64,000 bases of DNA from Epiperipatus broadwayi. Lineage: Eukaryota > Onychophora > Udeonychophora > Euonychophora > Peripatidae. Position 1 is the stretch's first letter. Every line of letters begins with the position of its first letter. Where the stretch lies: the NCBI GenBank assembly GCA_028023455.1, contig JAQFVV010012476.1:3595555-3659554 (forward strand), read 5' to 3'. Under the pieces are notes generated by a model. It had not been told where the DNA came from. It did no database searches and worked only from the letters and a program-made list of their open reading frames with translations. A program made the translations under genes and the position numbers. This document shows positions 34,340-46,699 of the stretch, one piece after another.

Positions 34340-35090
34340 GGTTTGTTTTATTCTACTATAGAAGTAAATGAAAATTATTAAAGTTAGTCGAATGAAAAAT
34401 AATTTTTGTGAATAGATTGCAAATAGAAGCTTTTATAAAGGAAAGATGAAAAATATTACAATACAATTGGATTAGCTTGGATTTAAATTCAAAATGATCA
34501 AAGTTTTAATAATGAGTTATGAACCAATAGTAACTGTTTAAAGAATATCAGTGCAACACCGGTGCTTCCTAATTGTAAAAAGCCAGTCAGTTATTTAAAA
34601 ATCAGTGATGCGAGTCTGTCTTTTATTGTTGCGATAATTACTGAATTCACCCAAGTGCATTGGAAGAGAATCTTTCTAGAATTGTCAGCCTTGCATCTGT
34701 TTTGTATTCACATATATAGAACTATTCACAGATCAAACAAGAGACCATTTTTACAAGTTAATTTAAATGCTTTTTTCAGAACTTAGCTTGTGAATCATTT
34801 TTGTAATATATTCAGATTTTTTTGTTCTGTGAATAGATTTATATTCTTAATTTATATATTTGAGAAGCTGTAAAATTATTTACACGCACTTTAAAATGAT
34901 TATAATTACTAATAATAATTGAAAGGTTGATAGTCTTTCACATGCGCTTACAGTTGTTTCTCAGCCAGCCAATCAGATTTTTAAACAGCTGTCTTTAAGA
35001 ATGATCAGGCCTTGACACACGACAGAGATTTTGATAAGAAAAGGATGATATCAACATAAATGTATATTTATATTACAATTTGATTTACAA
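34340..35090. other. No recognisable feature
   Basis: Slightly more complex sequence (for example 34920-35030) but no recognisable domain. A 74-codon open frame at 34562-34786 has no motif I know. Confidence 0.4.
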
Positions 35091-35094
35091 GCAT

Positions 35095-35640
35095 CAAAGT
35101 TTCTGCACACACAACTTTGACATCAACTATTTCAGAGATATAATAACTATCTCTGATTATTTATTCGTTTAAAGATTATTTTATTATTACCTTCTTAAAT
35201 ATAAAATTTATATAGTCAAAGATTAATATATCTGTTTTTTAATTAAACATAAACACATAGAATAATTCAACTTCATTTCTGTTTTTCCATGTGTGATGTC
35301 TTCTTTAGATGTACTTAGTAACCTTCCCTTCACCACACATTCTTGAAACATATGAATAAAGACATCTGCAAGAAAAAAAAAGATATCCAAAATGGATTTC
35401 AAGCTGAACCAGCACTATTAAGATTACAATCTCTCACACATGTTTTCATCATATGAATATCAAATTATGACAAGTTCCAATATTTTTGCACTCACAACTT
35501 TAATACCATCCATTTCAGATAAGTACATTAATGATTATTACTAAGTATTTATCAGGCCAGAGATTATCATATGATTCCTATCTCAGATATAAACTTTAAA
35601 CCCACTTAAAAATAAATATATCTGTTTTTAATTAATAATT
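35095..35640. repeat. D repeats, partial tandem
   Basis: A partial unit (35095-35258) is followed by a fuller unit (35290-35640). Shared blocks are CACACACAACTTTGAC, CATTTCAGATAAGTAC, TAATGATTATTACTA, ATATAAACTTTAAAC and AATATATCTG, with an extra 5' part (ACTTAGTAACC, CATATGAATAAAG) also present at 37405-37500. Period about 360 bp. It runs directly into R1. Confidence 0.65.
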
Positions 35641-36598
35641 TATAAAGTGAATACTCATTGTGTAAGTAATATATATTAAGGTTATAACCTTGAGATTATG
35701 TGCCTAGACACAACTGTAGGGACCTCTACAAATCTTAACACGAGATTAATGACTTTAAAAAACAAAAACACCTCTTATCTTCGACCTATTTTCTAATTAT
35801 ATAGGTAAATTTAAAGCATTTTGATTTAAGAGCATGATACTATTAACTACTTCACTGATTAAGTCCATAATTTCTATACAAATTAACATACATGAAATCT
35901 TTCGATTTTCAATGAGTCAGTATGAAGCTCTTATAATTAGAAATCTTTTAAAACAATTTCAAGTTTTAATTAATAATTTATAAAGCACATACTCATTCCA
36001 TAAGTAATATATATTAAGGCTATAACCTTAAGACTATGCACCTAGATGCAACAGTAGGGACCTCTACAAATCTTAACATAAGATTGATGGCTTCACATTC
36101 TCAAATCAAAATGCTTTAGATTCACCTGTATAATTAAAAAATGGGTTTGAAAATAAGAGCCACTCTTGTCTTTTAAAGTCATTAATCTTGTGTTTAGATT
36201 TGTAGAGGTCCCTACTGTCACATCTAGGCACATAGTCTTAAGGTTATAGCCTTAATATATATTACTTACGTAATGAGTATGTGCTTTATAAATTATTAAT
36301 TACAACTTTAAATTGTTTTAAAGATTTCTAATTATAAGAGCTTCACACTCAAAAGATTTCATATACATTGGTTTGTATAGAAATTAAGGACTTAATCAGT
36401 GAAGTAATTAATAGCTTCATGTTCTCAAATCAAAATATTTTAGATTCACCTATATAATTAGAAAATAGGTCAAAGATAAGAGCAGCTCTTGTCTTTTAAA
36501 ATTGTTAATCTTGTGTTAAGATTTGTAGAGGTCCCTAATGTTATATCTAAGTGCATAGTCTTAAGGTTATAGCCTTAATTTATATTACTTATATCTGT
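35640..36598. repeat. R1 repeats: tandem then inverted, about 0.95-kb palindrome
   Basis: One full forward unit of about 345 bp (35640-35985), a partial forward unit (35985-36097), then inverted partial (36098-36297) and inverted full (36298-36598) units. Unit landmarks: ATATTAAGGCTATAACCTTAAG, GGGACCTCTACAAATCTTAA, the hairpin AAGA(C/T)AAGAG..CTCTTATCTT, TATATAGGTGAATCTAAA, TTCACTGATTAAGTCC. The hairpin arms are kept in the better copies despite drift elsewhere. No coding frame. Confidence 0.8.
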
Positions 36599-36599
36599 T

Positions 36600-37340
36600 T
36601 TGTTTTTTCCATGTGTAATATATATATATATATTGAATTGAATATTTTCATGGATTTTTAGATTGATTAAAAATAGACATAAATAGATTATATTCATGTA
36701 AATAGAAATAAGTTTGCCCTTTGATATTGACACTAAAACATTTATGAAGCTATACAAGTTTTTCTCTATTAATCTATACAAAAGCTTTGTTTGAAATTCT
36801 AATGAAGTAAAATGAAACTTTTAATTCAAGCCCAAGATCATGTAAGAATTTAAATGCAGGAAGCTATTTTTAATAGGGATCAGAATGCAGGTAACATTTT
36901 CCTTATCATTCATCAAATAATAAGTAATCGCTAGGTTTATATATATATCGAATTAAATATTTAATTTGACATATACAAATCTCTGGAGAAGATTAATTAT
37001 ATACAGAATGTCAAGAAAGTTGTTAATATTTGCACTTCGACATCTATAAAAATAGCTTTCTGGATTAAAATCCTTATAAGAATTTAGGTTTGAAGTAAAA
37101 GTCGACCCATTTTACTTCACTAAAATCCCAAACTGAGGAACTATTGCATAGATTAGTAAAGAGAAACTTATGTAGCCTCAGGATTTTTAATTTGTAAATG
37201 ATAGTTTCCTGGCAACATCAAAGCCAAAATTAGATCTATTTATATGATAATAACAATATATATATATATATTCTTTTTATTGTTATTACAATATTTTTAA
37301 TTAATGGACATTTTGTTTGTATTACACACTCATACATACA
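36600..37340. other. Unclassified, short TA tracts
   Basis: A TA tract at 36620-36634 is followed by ATTGAATTGAATATTTTCATGGA, similar to 3289-3312 and 36949-36962; perhaps remains of Penelope-type ends, in which ATTCTCATGGATAAA follows a TA tract. Otherwise unrecognised. Confidence 0.35.
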
Positions 37341-37341
37341 C

Positions 37342-37342
37342 T

Positions 37343-37410
<68 letters not shown>
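37342..37410. repeat. (CA)n-(TA)n compound microsatellite
   Basis: About nine CA units followed by about 25 TA units. Confidence 0.95.
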
Positions 37411-37413
<3 letters not shown>

Positions 37414-37765
37414 TTAGAAGATCCCCTCCAGCATATATTCTTATATCATATGAATAAAGGTATGCATAAAAGATAAATGGCAAAATGCATTTTATGTTTA
37501 TGCAGCTCTCTTTAGTTAGCCCAAATCACAACCTCTTACACATATCTCTATCATTTGTTCAATAATCATTAATGTTTATTTATTAGAATTTTGATTTACA
37601 AGTGCTACCTCTGTACCCACAACTTTGAGACCCTCCATTTCAGATAAATGTAGTAATGCTTATTACTTATCATTTTTAGGCTAGTAATTATAATATCAAT
37701 GCTATCCCAGTTATAAACATTAAATCTCAAATAAAGATAAATATACCTGTTTCTTAAATAAAACA
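37405..37765. repeat. D repeat, fuller copy
   Basis: Matches 35290-35640: CACTTAGAAGATCCCCTC, ATCATATGAATAAAGG, GCCCAAATCACAACCTCTTA, CCCACAACTTTGAGACC, CATTTCAGATAAATG, GATAAATATACCTG. Confidence 0.65.
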
Positions 37766-37769
37766 TACA

Positions 37770-38980
37770 TCTGGCTATTATCTGGTTTAGATATACTTAA
37801 ATCGTTTATTATCCCAATTTTTTATAATATATATCTTTATTAATACATTTCAAAAATATGTGTTGGAGCAGTTATTTCAAGTATATGTAAAAAGAGTAAT
37901 TTAGTGACATTTGTGATTAAGTTAATTGGATAAAATGTGCAAGGTAAAGAAGCTATATTTGATTATTTCTAAGTAGAGGCCAATCATTTCTAAAAAAACA
38001 GTGAAGGTGATTACATGATTCTTAAGGTTTGCCACTTCCTAAAAAAAACAAGAGTTTGTATGGCTTTTCATATTTCTGGTATCTTTTAGCAAGAAAGAGT
38101 TAAATACCCACTTACTGACTAATAATGGATTGCATGTTTCTTGCGATCAGAAAAAATATTGCAAACCTATTTGGAATCTAAAAAAATGCCTGGTTGAGAT
38201 AAATAGTAGTAGATAAATAGAGAAGTATTTATAAATAAGTGAGTACTATTGGTGGGGGCAGTGGTGGCTTTTATTCTCATCTCCTACATTTTACAAAGTT
38301 AAACAGTTACTATGTGTTCTATCATATGCTGCCCTATACTGCTGAAAAATTAATAAGATAGCAATCAATTGATCTATTTTCACAAAGTCTGGCCAACAAA
38401 AGCATTTTAGAAATTCAAATATGTAAAAAAATTAGCATTTTAATTTATGATTAAAATTCAGTACATGATTAAATTTGTTACACAAAAACTTTATATGCTT
38501 GTATCAGATATTGCATGTAATAAATATACTAAAAACTAAGCCATGTTGAATATTTCCTACACATGATTTCTACATCTATCAATACTAAGAAGATAGACAA
38601 AAGCACACAACCCCATAACACATGTGATTTAAATTAACAATGAGTCAGTGTGGGATAGTGGTATGTAGTTGTTAAAGTTAAATGATAAGTGCAAAAAAGA
38701 AACCTTTTTAAATAGACATATAGAGAGCATGAAAAATGATGGTAGATAGGTAAAATTAATAAGATGAGACATTATTAAACAACTCATATAAGGGCAAACA
38801 TTCTCCAAAATCCAATAACAGAGGAAGAGTAAAGGACACTGTAATGTTCATCTTAAATAGGTATTTGGTAGTTGATAAGTGTTTATGGTTTAATTTTTCT
38901 TTTATCCTCTTTTCTAAGAATGATAGATACTTAAGAATTAATGTTGTCGTGGAGCTTCAGATTTTCATGTCTCCAGTTTT
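37770..38980. other. No recognisable feature
   Basis: AT-rich spacer without recognised families. Confidence 0.45.
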
Positions 38981-38983
38981 CAT

Positions 38984-39217
38984 GAATGGGGAAGATTTTT
39001 GCAAAATGCCTGCTTAGCAAGATCATATTTTCAGTGTTGGGGTAAAGCTGTGATATGGTGGAGATAAGATAAAGAATACATTGGTAAATGTAGAAAACCT
39101 GAATGGGGAAGATTTTTGCAAAATGCCTGCTTAGTAAGATCATATTTTCAGTGTTGGGGTAAAGCTGTGATATGGTGGAGATAAGATAAAGAATACATTG
39201 GTAAATGTAGAAAACCT
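38984..39217. repeat. Tandem duplication, two 117-bp units
   Basis: Units 38984-39100 and 39101-39217 (start GAATGGGGAAGATTTTTGC) are nearly identical; I see one difference, GCTTAGCAAG versus GCTTAGTAAG. The near identity implies a recent event. Neither unit resembles a known element. Confidence 0.95.
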
Positions 39218-40480
39218 GAAAAACTATCTATTTACGTAATGGCAAGATATCTGAAATAATATTGTATGATTTTTTAAAAATTCTCAAAGAAAAAACTTTG
39301 AATGCAATAAGGACATAAATAAAAGTGTGGAAAAAGAGTAAGAAGATGGCTTAGTTATTGTCAGGTTAACACCAACCTCTAGGAATCTTGTAAATATGGC
39401 CACCTATCTTTATTCTCCATCTATTTACTCATTTCACATATCATTTAATGTTTCACAATGTATCCATTCTTCATTGATAAATATGGATTCATAAATCCAT
39501 CTATGTTTATTGTAAACTGAGTCAAACTTGAAATGTCCATTCATCTTTGTGTGTATATATATAATGATAAATAATATTTTAATAATCAATAATTATAACA
39601 TGTGAAAATTTTACAAATCTATTTAAATACTAATTGAACTGCCCTCTAGCTGCCAAGTTCGATAACTTTTTACACATATATAATTAAACTACCCTCACAA
39701 TAATAACATATATTAATGATTTTAATGAGTACATAAATACTTTTATGGTGTATGAAATATACATAGCTAATAATATAAACCTATTTATGGACCAATACAT
39801 CACTAAAATAATTCATAAGCAAGTTTCACAATGCATAGTTCATTTAAATGTTTTTTTGGTGGGATTATTGTTTTCTTCATCTATCTGTTTATCCAAAATC
39901 ACTAATTTTAACTCAATGCTCAAATTATAATATCTGGATCTGGACAAAACATGTCATTAAAAGATTTACAGATATCTCAGTTAGGAAATACATCATTAAG
40001 TAGCAAATGGATATTTGACTATTTTTAGCTTGATCATAAACCAAGAATACAAAAACATTTCATTCTGATGATAAATGTTCTCTTCTTTAGGGAGGAAAGG
40101 AAATTGTCCCCCATAAAAACAATTAAGAGGGCTATTTATAAAATATTTGATTTAGCTTATCTGCATAATGAAAGATACCATTAGAAACATATCTGTAGAT
40201 ACGTAATTAAAAGATGGATGTAAGATTAACAATTTTCAGTTATTTTTATAATGCTATTTCTCTTCCATTTTCAGTAGTCACAATTTGAGTAATGAGAAAA
40301 AGTTAGTGAACACTGTGATTATAAAAAAAAACAGACTCCTGTGACTAGATTTTGTATCGTTCAGAAAATAGATAGATAGATATAATTGATGGAAAAAGAT
40401 TTATAGTTATAAGTTCTTAAATAGGGGATAAATTAATAAAAATTATCTAGATAGGTAAAAATGAAAAATAATCAAAAAAA
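39218..40480. other. No recognisable feature
   Basis: AT-rich; short GATA tract at about 40367-40382. Nothing else recognised. Confidence 0.45.
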
Positions 40481-40672
40481 ATTATAATAGGTTCAAACAC
40501 TGGAAGTGAAAGTGAATTCATTATTCATGACTTTGAAAACTGGAAATGACTCTCTACTATACACCACATAACTAAGGCTGTATATAGGTAAATGGGTATA
40601 TATACAATGGTCAAATATCCAATATAAAAATAATTATTAGTCCACAATGTTGTTATTGATATATATTTAATA

Positions 40673-41049
40673 CAATAATCAATCTAAATAAAATTGAAAC
40701 AAACAACTAATCATATTTATAATTTTTTCATTATCAACCTGGCTTTCATCTTTTAGAGAACTTTTCAAGATATAAAGTTTTATACATCACGTGACTTAAT
40801 AACTAATTTACTCCACCTATTATTTTATTTATGTCATTTGTTTATGCGTTTATATGTGTAATGTTAATTATATTGTTGAAGGTAAAAATAATGACTAATA
40901 GGTGGAGTAAATGTAGTTAATAAGTCATGTGATGTATAAAACTTTATATCTTGCAAAGATCTCAATAAGAGATGAAAGCCAGGTTGATAATTAAATAATT
41001 TGCAAATATAATTAGTTGTTTGTTTCAATTTTATTTAGAGTGATTATTC
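40673..41049. mobile_element. Palindromic foldback element
   Basis: Left arm 40673-40826 and right arm 40884-41049 are inverted copies: CAACCTGGCTTTCATC answered by GATGAAAGCCAGGTTG, TATAAAGTTTTATACATCAC answered by its complement, ACTCCACCTATTA answered by TAATAGGTGGAGT. Spacer of about 57 bp. Unrelated in sequence to the other palindromes. Confidence 0.8.
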
Positions 41050-42800
41050 TATTAAGTAAATGGGTATATTGGGATATACTTAAATGTAGAAAAGTAGATA
41101 GCAAGGTATATTGAGAAACATTTGCAGGTATATAGATAGATAATTTGACAAATGCATAGGTGAATACAATTTGCTCAGTGTTTTTATATTTTGTTCGTTG
41201 ACTGCTAAAAAATATTGACATTACTTCTATTTAATTCTTATGATTAAGTTAATAGTTTTTCTTTCGAAGCACGCCACGTGATTAGTTTCATATTAGCTTT
41301 TAAAAAAATCTATTTTTGAGAAAACTTACTGTTGACCTGATCTCATGTCAACAACAATTATACGTAAGCATTAGTTTGTAGTCGTAAAGGCAACACCGTA
41401 TCATCAGATTTGATGACGGCCTCCAACAGACACTAATTCACTGCCGTGTCTTTGGAATTGAAGTTAAAAACTTATTAAAAGTCAGCTAAAAAAGAAGAGG
41501 TTTCGCCACCTGATGGAGATGAAATTTTCACCAAACTAAATGTAAAAATCACCCTTTAAGATAGAAGACATTTCACACCTATTATTGCATTATGAGAGAC
41601 AAACATGTTTTCTATCATAGCCAAAGGGGATCATTTTATATTTTTGCTATAAATGTAAAAAGTATCTAGTCAATTACTGCAAATATAATAAAATCCGAGG
41701 CCATTAATATGCAGTCGAAAACGAAAATATATCGACGTCTAAATTAGATCTCTAGCTTGAGAAATGGCGTTAATACATTATTACAATGTTTTCTTATTAA
41801 AAAGTAAAAATGAAATGGGAAAAATAAGTTGCCATTAAAAAAAATGACGTACTTAATGAATATTAAGAGCGCTTTAATTTTTGAATAAAGAACGTAGATG
41901 TTTGTAGACGTTTTTAGAGATAAAAAAATCAGCAATATTAAATTGAAGCTTAATAACAACGCGATTCAAATTGATTTAGTCAAATATTATAAATAAGTAA
42001 AACCCACTTACCGCAATATATATATATGTGAGTGTGCGTGTGCGCGCGCGTGAATGATTTCATGGTAGCTAATTGTGGTATCATTAGAAGAACCGTCTCA
42101 TGTTAATATTCTGAGATTGAATCTGAATAGAATTTAAAATTTTTCAGATAATTGAAGGTTTTGAGCAATCTTTTTTGTTTTATAACTAACCAAAACATAT
42201 TGGATATTTTTCCATGTGGAGGTCATTTTTAAGATTTTATTATACATGCATTTTAATTATCTATATCTTTGTTAAAAAATGAATTTATTATTAAAAAAAA
42301 GAAAATGAAGATACGTGAAACCTCTAAAGATGACATATATATAAAGATAAAAATATTGGAAATTTAATAATAAAATGTATAAAATCTTTTAAGTGTTTTT
42401 GATAACCAAAACAAAAAAGTTGATGCACAGATATAATACTGCCTTATAATTGTATCGTTACATTAAAAAGAAATCAATAGCTTATAACAAATGTTAGAAA
42501 AATAGCAGTTTAGTAAACAAATTATTAACAAAAATAATTAATATACATATGCTACGCATTCTAATATTACAAACCCTAGCCAAACATTTGTTTATTGAAA
42601 TGCCAAAAGTTATTACTAGTCACAGAAATAAGACAACATCTCGTTGTAAGACAATTTCCCTTGAAACAAAAGATTACATCTGATAGTTTTAGTGTATATA
42701 TGTATATATTAACGTTTTGAGAGTTTGAAAAAGAAAAGATTATTCAGTATTAACATTTTTAAAACTTGAAGAGCATGCTTTAGACCACTAAGGCCAAAAT
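41050..42800. other. No recognisable feature
   Basis: AT-rich. Contains a TA-GT-GC alternating tract at 42018-42051 (possible Z-DNA-forming) and a slightly less AT-rich patch at 41380-41470 without recognised coding potential. Confidence 0.45.
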
Positions 42801-42833
42801 CAAAACACTCATAATATATATATATATGTCAAA

Positions 42834-42903
42834 TGCGTTGACCGGAAATGAACCCGGGCCAGCTTCTTGGAAGACAGCTATGCTAATCGTTAGGCCACAA
42901 TGC
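42834..42903 (-). tRNA. tRNA-Gly(TCC) retropseudogene
   Basis: Minus strand: GCATTGT acceptor, GGCCTAACGATTAGC D-arm, anticodon loop TTCCAAG (anticodon TCC), CCCGGGTTCATTTCC T-arm, CAACGC acceptor, A discriminator. It closely follows eukaryotic tRNA-Gly(UCC) but has an A-C mismatch at pair 3 and T-T at pair 7, so I call it a pseudogene. It is flanked by inverted TATGTCAA (42825-42832) and TTGACATA (42904-42911), an (AT)n tail, and a 12-bp direct repeat CACTCATAATAT (42806-42817 and 42913-42924). That is a retroposed copy. Confidence 0.8.
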
Positions 42904-42929
42904 TTGACATAGCACTCATAATATGCAGG

Positions 42930-43300
42930 GTGAATTGTAAGATTTAAATAAGGTGGATATTATGTAAAAGTTTAATTTAAACATTCCACTTTTGGTCAAT
43001 GAAACGCAGTTTCCTTTTTTGTTGATAACATGGGGATGATGAGGGATAAACCATGCCTACCTTACTATGCATATTCTACCTCACATTCTCAACATACAAT
43101 GTTTACCTTTACTGGGTAAAAAATATGGCATATTCCTGATAGTTCTGGAAATAAAAATCTAATCTAATCCTAAATATTAATACAAACAACATGTTGGATA
43201 TATTAAATAAATGAGACATACATGATAAATTAAAATTGATATGGGTATTTGAGGTTCGATTTTTACCTCCAAAACCATCTTATAAATTTATTTAACACAC
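42930..43300. other. No recognisable feature
   Basis: AT-rich spacer. Confidence 0.5.
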
Positions 43301-43309
43301 ATTGATTAC

Positions 43310-43500
43310 GTAAGTAATATTTACTAAGGCAATAAACCTAAAGCATATGCAGTTGAAAATGTGAAGGTAGGTTGAAGTAAAGAAGATTCCCCTCTTTTCT
43401 TCTAATGTGTAAGCTTGTGGTTAAGACCTGTAGAAGTCCCTATCTTTGCATTTTCAACCACACATGCTTTAGAGTTATTGCCTTCGTAAATAGTCATATT
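43310..43500. repeat. R1-related foldback
   Basis: ACTAAGGCAATAAACCTAAA, GCAGTTGAAAATGTGAAGG is inverted later as CTTTGCATTTTCAACC, TTTAGAGTTATTGCCTT. The centre has GTTAAGACCTGTAGAAGTCC, the counterpart of R1 GTTTAGATTTGTAGAGGTCC. A diverged relative of the 36-kb repeat. Confidence 0.65.
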
Positions 43501-43509
43501 ATGTGTTTC

Positions 43510-44012
43510 TCTATTTTGAGGCACCACACTGTGTCTTATTTTAATTGTCATTTGTAAGTGGTTAACTTTTAATGTGCAATTCTTAGCATTCATTTATTTG
43601 ACTAGAGTTCTTATGCATTCAATTTAGCCATTTTTAAATAATAAAACAAAAAGGTGAGCTATGTTTTGATGCTAATAGAGTGAGTGTAGTATGCAAAAAG
43701 AAAGACTACCACAAATAAAAATTAAAAGTAGCATTCTTCATTAAATAATTTAAGACCCACTAACAACTAGTTGTCTACTATCATCCAATTACCAGCTTTT
43801 ATTAATTACCCCTTGGTGGCAATCTGAGTTAATAGAAGAATATTTTATTTTAGTATTAAAACCTTTATTCTGTATTATGAATTAATAAATTGCATTTGAT
43901 TTCTTAGAAATATAAGTTTATAAATTTAAAAATAATAATTTGAAAGTCATAGACTTTCCACTTATAGAACAAAACAATGTGAAATATATAATGAAAAAAA
44001 ATTATTGAACAA
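43510..44012. other. No recognisable feature
   Basis: AT-rich spacer. Confidence 0.5.
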
Positions 44013-44028
44013 TTAAACCACTAATTGT

Positions 44029-44436
44029 CACATGATCACCATTTCCTATGCTTGCATAAGCTGTTAAAACAGTAACAAACTGTCTATACAGAAGTACCCC
44101 TCAGTGCAAGCCATAGCACTCAATAACTGCAAAAAGATCTGTGCATAAAATCTCCATATAGTGCCTACTCTATCACCAGACTTGTTTTCAGTTTGTGGTG
44201 TTTCTCGGTGAGGAGCTTTGGATCTGAGAGCACTGCTTCAGATATGGGTGTAGTACTCTTAAATTCAAAGCTCTCATTGATAAAAGCCATAACCTAGTAA
44301 TTAGACTGGGAGATATTGTAGGAGTAGGCACTATATAAGGATTTGATGCACAAACCTTCTTACATCCATTGATTACTATGGTTTGCACTGGGAGCAATAC
44401 TGTATGGAGAGTTTGTCACTGTTATTAAATAATCAC
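44029..44436. mobile_element. S-family foldback, eroded
   Basis: Outer CACATGATCACCATTTCC and ATAAGCTGTTAAAACAGTAA, left arm with GAAGTACCCCTCAGTGCAAG and GTGCATAAAATC, right arm with GATGCACAAACCTTC and TACTGTATGGAGAG. Hammerhead-derived sequence is recognisable in both arms (44171-44222 minus; TTGATAAAAGCC, TAGTAATTAGACTGGG near 44276-44312 plus) but with several core changes. Confidence 0.65.
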
Positions 44437-44439
44437 AAC

Positions 44440-45190
44440 AAAGATGATTTTAAAAAAATGACTTCTTTGTAGATTACATTTTATTTGTAAATGTAAACCA
44501 ATTATTATTAAGTTATCCTAAATCTATGAAATGCTGTTTTAAAATTTAGAATTGCACTTATAATTATTAAAAGATTACAAAAGTTCTACACTGCAGTTTT
44601 TGACAGAGCGTAGAACTACATTTTTAAAAATGAAATATATTTCAAAAAATCTAAGTTTAAACATTAGTATATATTTTTTAATAATTACCTATACAAATAT
44701 TTTGTAAAAATAATCATAAATATTTAAATAATACCATAGAACAGATTCATTTTTTTACTCATTGTTAACAACAATTGAAGTGGAGTTTATAAGTTTATTT
44801 ATATACCCATGATCAAAGAATTTGTCAAGCAGAAACATTCTAAGCTTTTATCTGATCATTTATAACTATCTACTGTAGACTACTGACATCTTTGGAATTT
44901 GTTTGAACTGATGAATCAATATTTACTTTAGTTCCAGTTGTTACTTTCAAATGAAGTACTAAAGGTAAATGCAAGAAAGTGATTTAATATCCAAGCAAAG
45001 CATGCCATCATAATACTCTATAATATTAATTTTCATTACATTGTTTCAAATTGTATTAATCAATAATATATGACTGCTAGGCATGAGTATGGCTCAAAAT
45101 ACTGAAAACTTGCTTGGTGATTTTGAAATTTGAAATATATTTTTTTTGTTAAATTTGTTAGATGGAGTCATTAGTTATTTATTATATATA
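44440..45190. other. No recognisable feature
   Basis: AT-rich spacer up to the TA tract at which TIR copy B is inserted. Confidence 0.5.
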
Positions 45191-45192
45191 TA

Positions 45193-46394
45193 CACCTGGG
45201 TCTCTTTTTACACGGACTTATTTAACACGATTTTGAAGTTACGCGTTTCATGTTTCACCAGAAGTTGACCTCCGTTAATGCGCTATTACTTTAAATAATA
45301 AATTTCACGCACTTATGTTATATTGAAAGTAATAGCACATTATTGGAATTCGACTTTCATCTTAGTAATTTCAATATTTTCAGTGCTTTATAATAGTAAG
45401 ATTTTATGCAATAATAAAATTAAAATCATGAGTTCCACATTTTATGTATACACACATTAAATTTTACAAGATTATAATGTAAATTTATTCAAACATTGTG
45501 CGTGTTAATTTTGCATTTTAAATCACATTCTGTTTTTGCTTTTTAAAAAAGAACATAATCAATTATTAATCATTTAGTGTCCATAAGTTTATTTTTAAAA
45601 GGTCAGTAATAGCAGTGGGCACAATTAAAAATTAAAATCTGATTTTTAATTGTAATTAACAATTTGAAAATTACTTATGGGCGACTTGAAATTAATATGA
45701 TGTAAAACGAAATTTGATTGTTAAATGAAATTGAAAATTAAAGACAAAAATAAGAATTTAATTTTTAGTTGTTAGTTTTAATTAAATTTTTCCCAGCAGT
45801 GGTGAATAAATGTCTTTTTATTATCATAAGTCTAAGTTCATAAACAATTAATAAAATCATCGTCGTTGTCAACAGAAAATGATTAACACAACATGAGAGT
45901 AAACTTGGCGCTAGTTGTATTTCCTCTTGTGAGAATAATTGCTGAGATATTCTTGACTTCATTTAAGAAGAAGCCAAATACATCACATCATATGAGAATC
46001 TGATTTTTTACTAGTTTGCAAACGAACGTGTTTTGGGGCAAATAGCGATAATAATTAAAACGTGTATAAAAAAATGTAAATTACTGTACTGTAAATTATG
46101 CAAAAAAATATATTATTTTGAATAAAATTAAATATTATAGTTAAAAAAAGTTTGTCTTGTATCAATTTTTTTCAAATTTGAAATTTTTTATTAGTCATAT
46201 TTTATTTCCTTATTTTTTTTTTTTTGCGTGAATTTTAAAGTAATTTTACATTGGTGTTTTGCTTTTATGCGAATTTTGAAAAATCACAGACCACACACCC
46301 CCTTTTTCAATGTAAGTTACGTCTATTTTTGTGCGATTTCATTTGTGTGTGTTTTCTGAGGAACCTATCTATCACGTAAAATGAGACCCAGGTG
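45193..46394. mobile_element. TIR DNA transposon, non-autonomous, copy B
   Basis: Ends CACCTGGGTCTC and GAGACCCAGGTG with TA on both sides. It aligns through its length with 7-977, including the sub-terminal stem-loop (GAAGTTGACCTCCG against GGAATTCGACTTTC) and AGCAGTGGGCACAATTAAA. It has about 230 bp more than copy A, mainly at 45650-45740, 45780-45850 and 45930-46000. Its ends are more symmetric than copy A's. No transposase frame. Confidence 0.8.
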
Positions 46395-46419
46395 TATATA
46401 TATTTATATAATTAAGAGC

Positions 46420-46690
46420 ATGCTAATAAGCTCTAAACAAGCTGTTTTTTTTTTAATTTTTTTAATGATAAATGCTACTACAAGAGAAGGCATTCAAATC
46501 ATATTTATCTAGGATTGTCTCCATTCCCAGACTGGTTTTGAATTATGGATATATGTATATAGTAACAGCCAAAACTTAACCAATAGAATATCTACAATAT
46601 GTTATTAGAGCAACATATATAAATATAAGAGGTTGCCTTGACAACATATTGTGAATATTTTATTGGTTTATTAAACTTTGGCTCTTACCA
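46420..46690. repeat. Foldback remnant related to the L element
   Basis: TAAGAGCATGCTAATAAGCTC resembles the L arm; 46508-46545 (TTGTCTCCATTCCCAGACTGG) resembles the complement of its hammerhead 3' half (GTC-TGGG). 46561-46690 is a separate inverted repeat (CAGCCAAAACTTAACCAATA answered by TTATTGGTTTATTAAACTTTGGCT). Very diverged. Confidence 0.4.
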
Positions 46691-46699
46691 TGTGAATCA

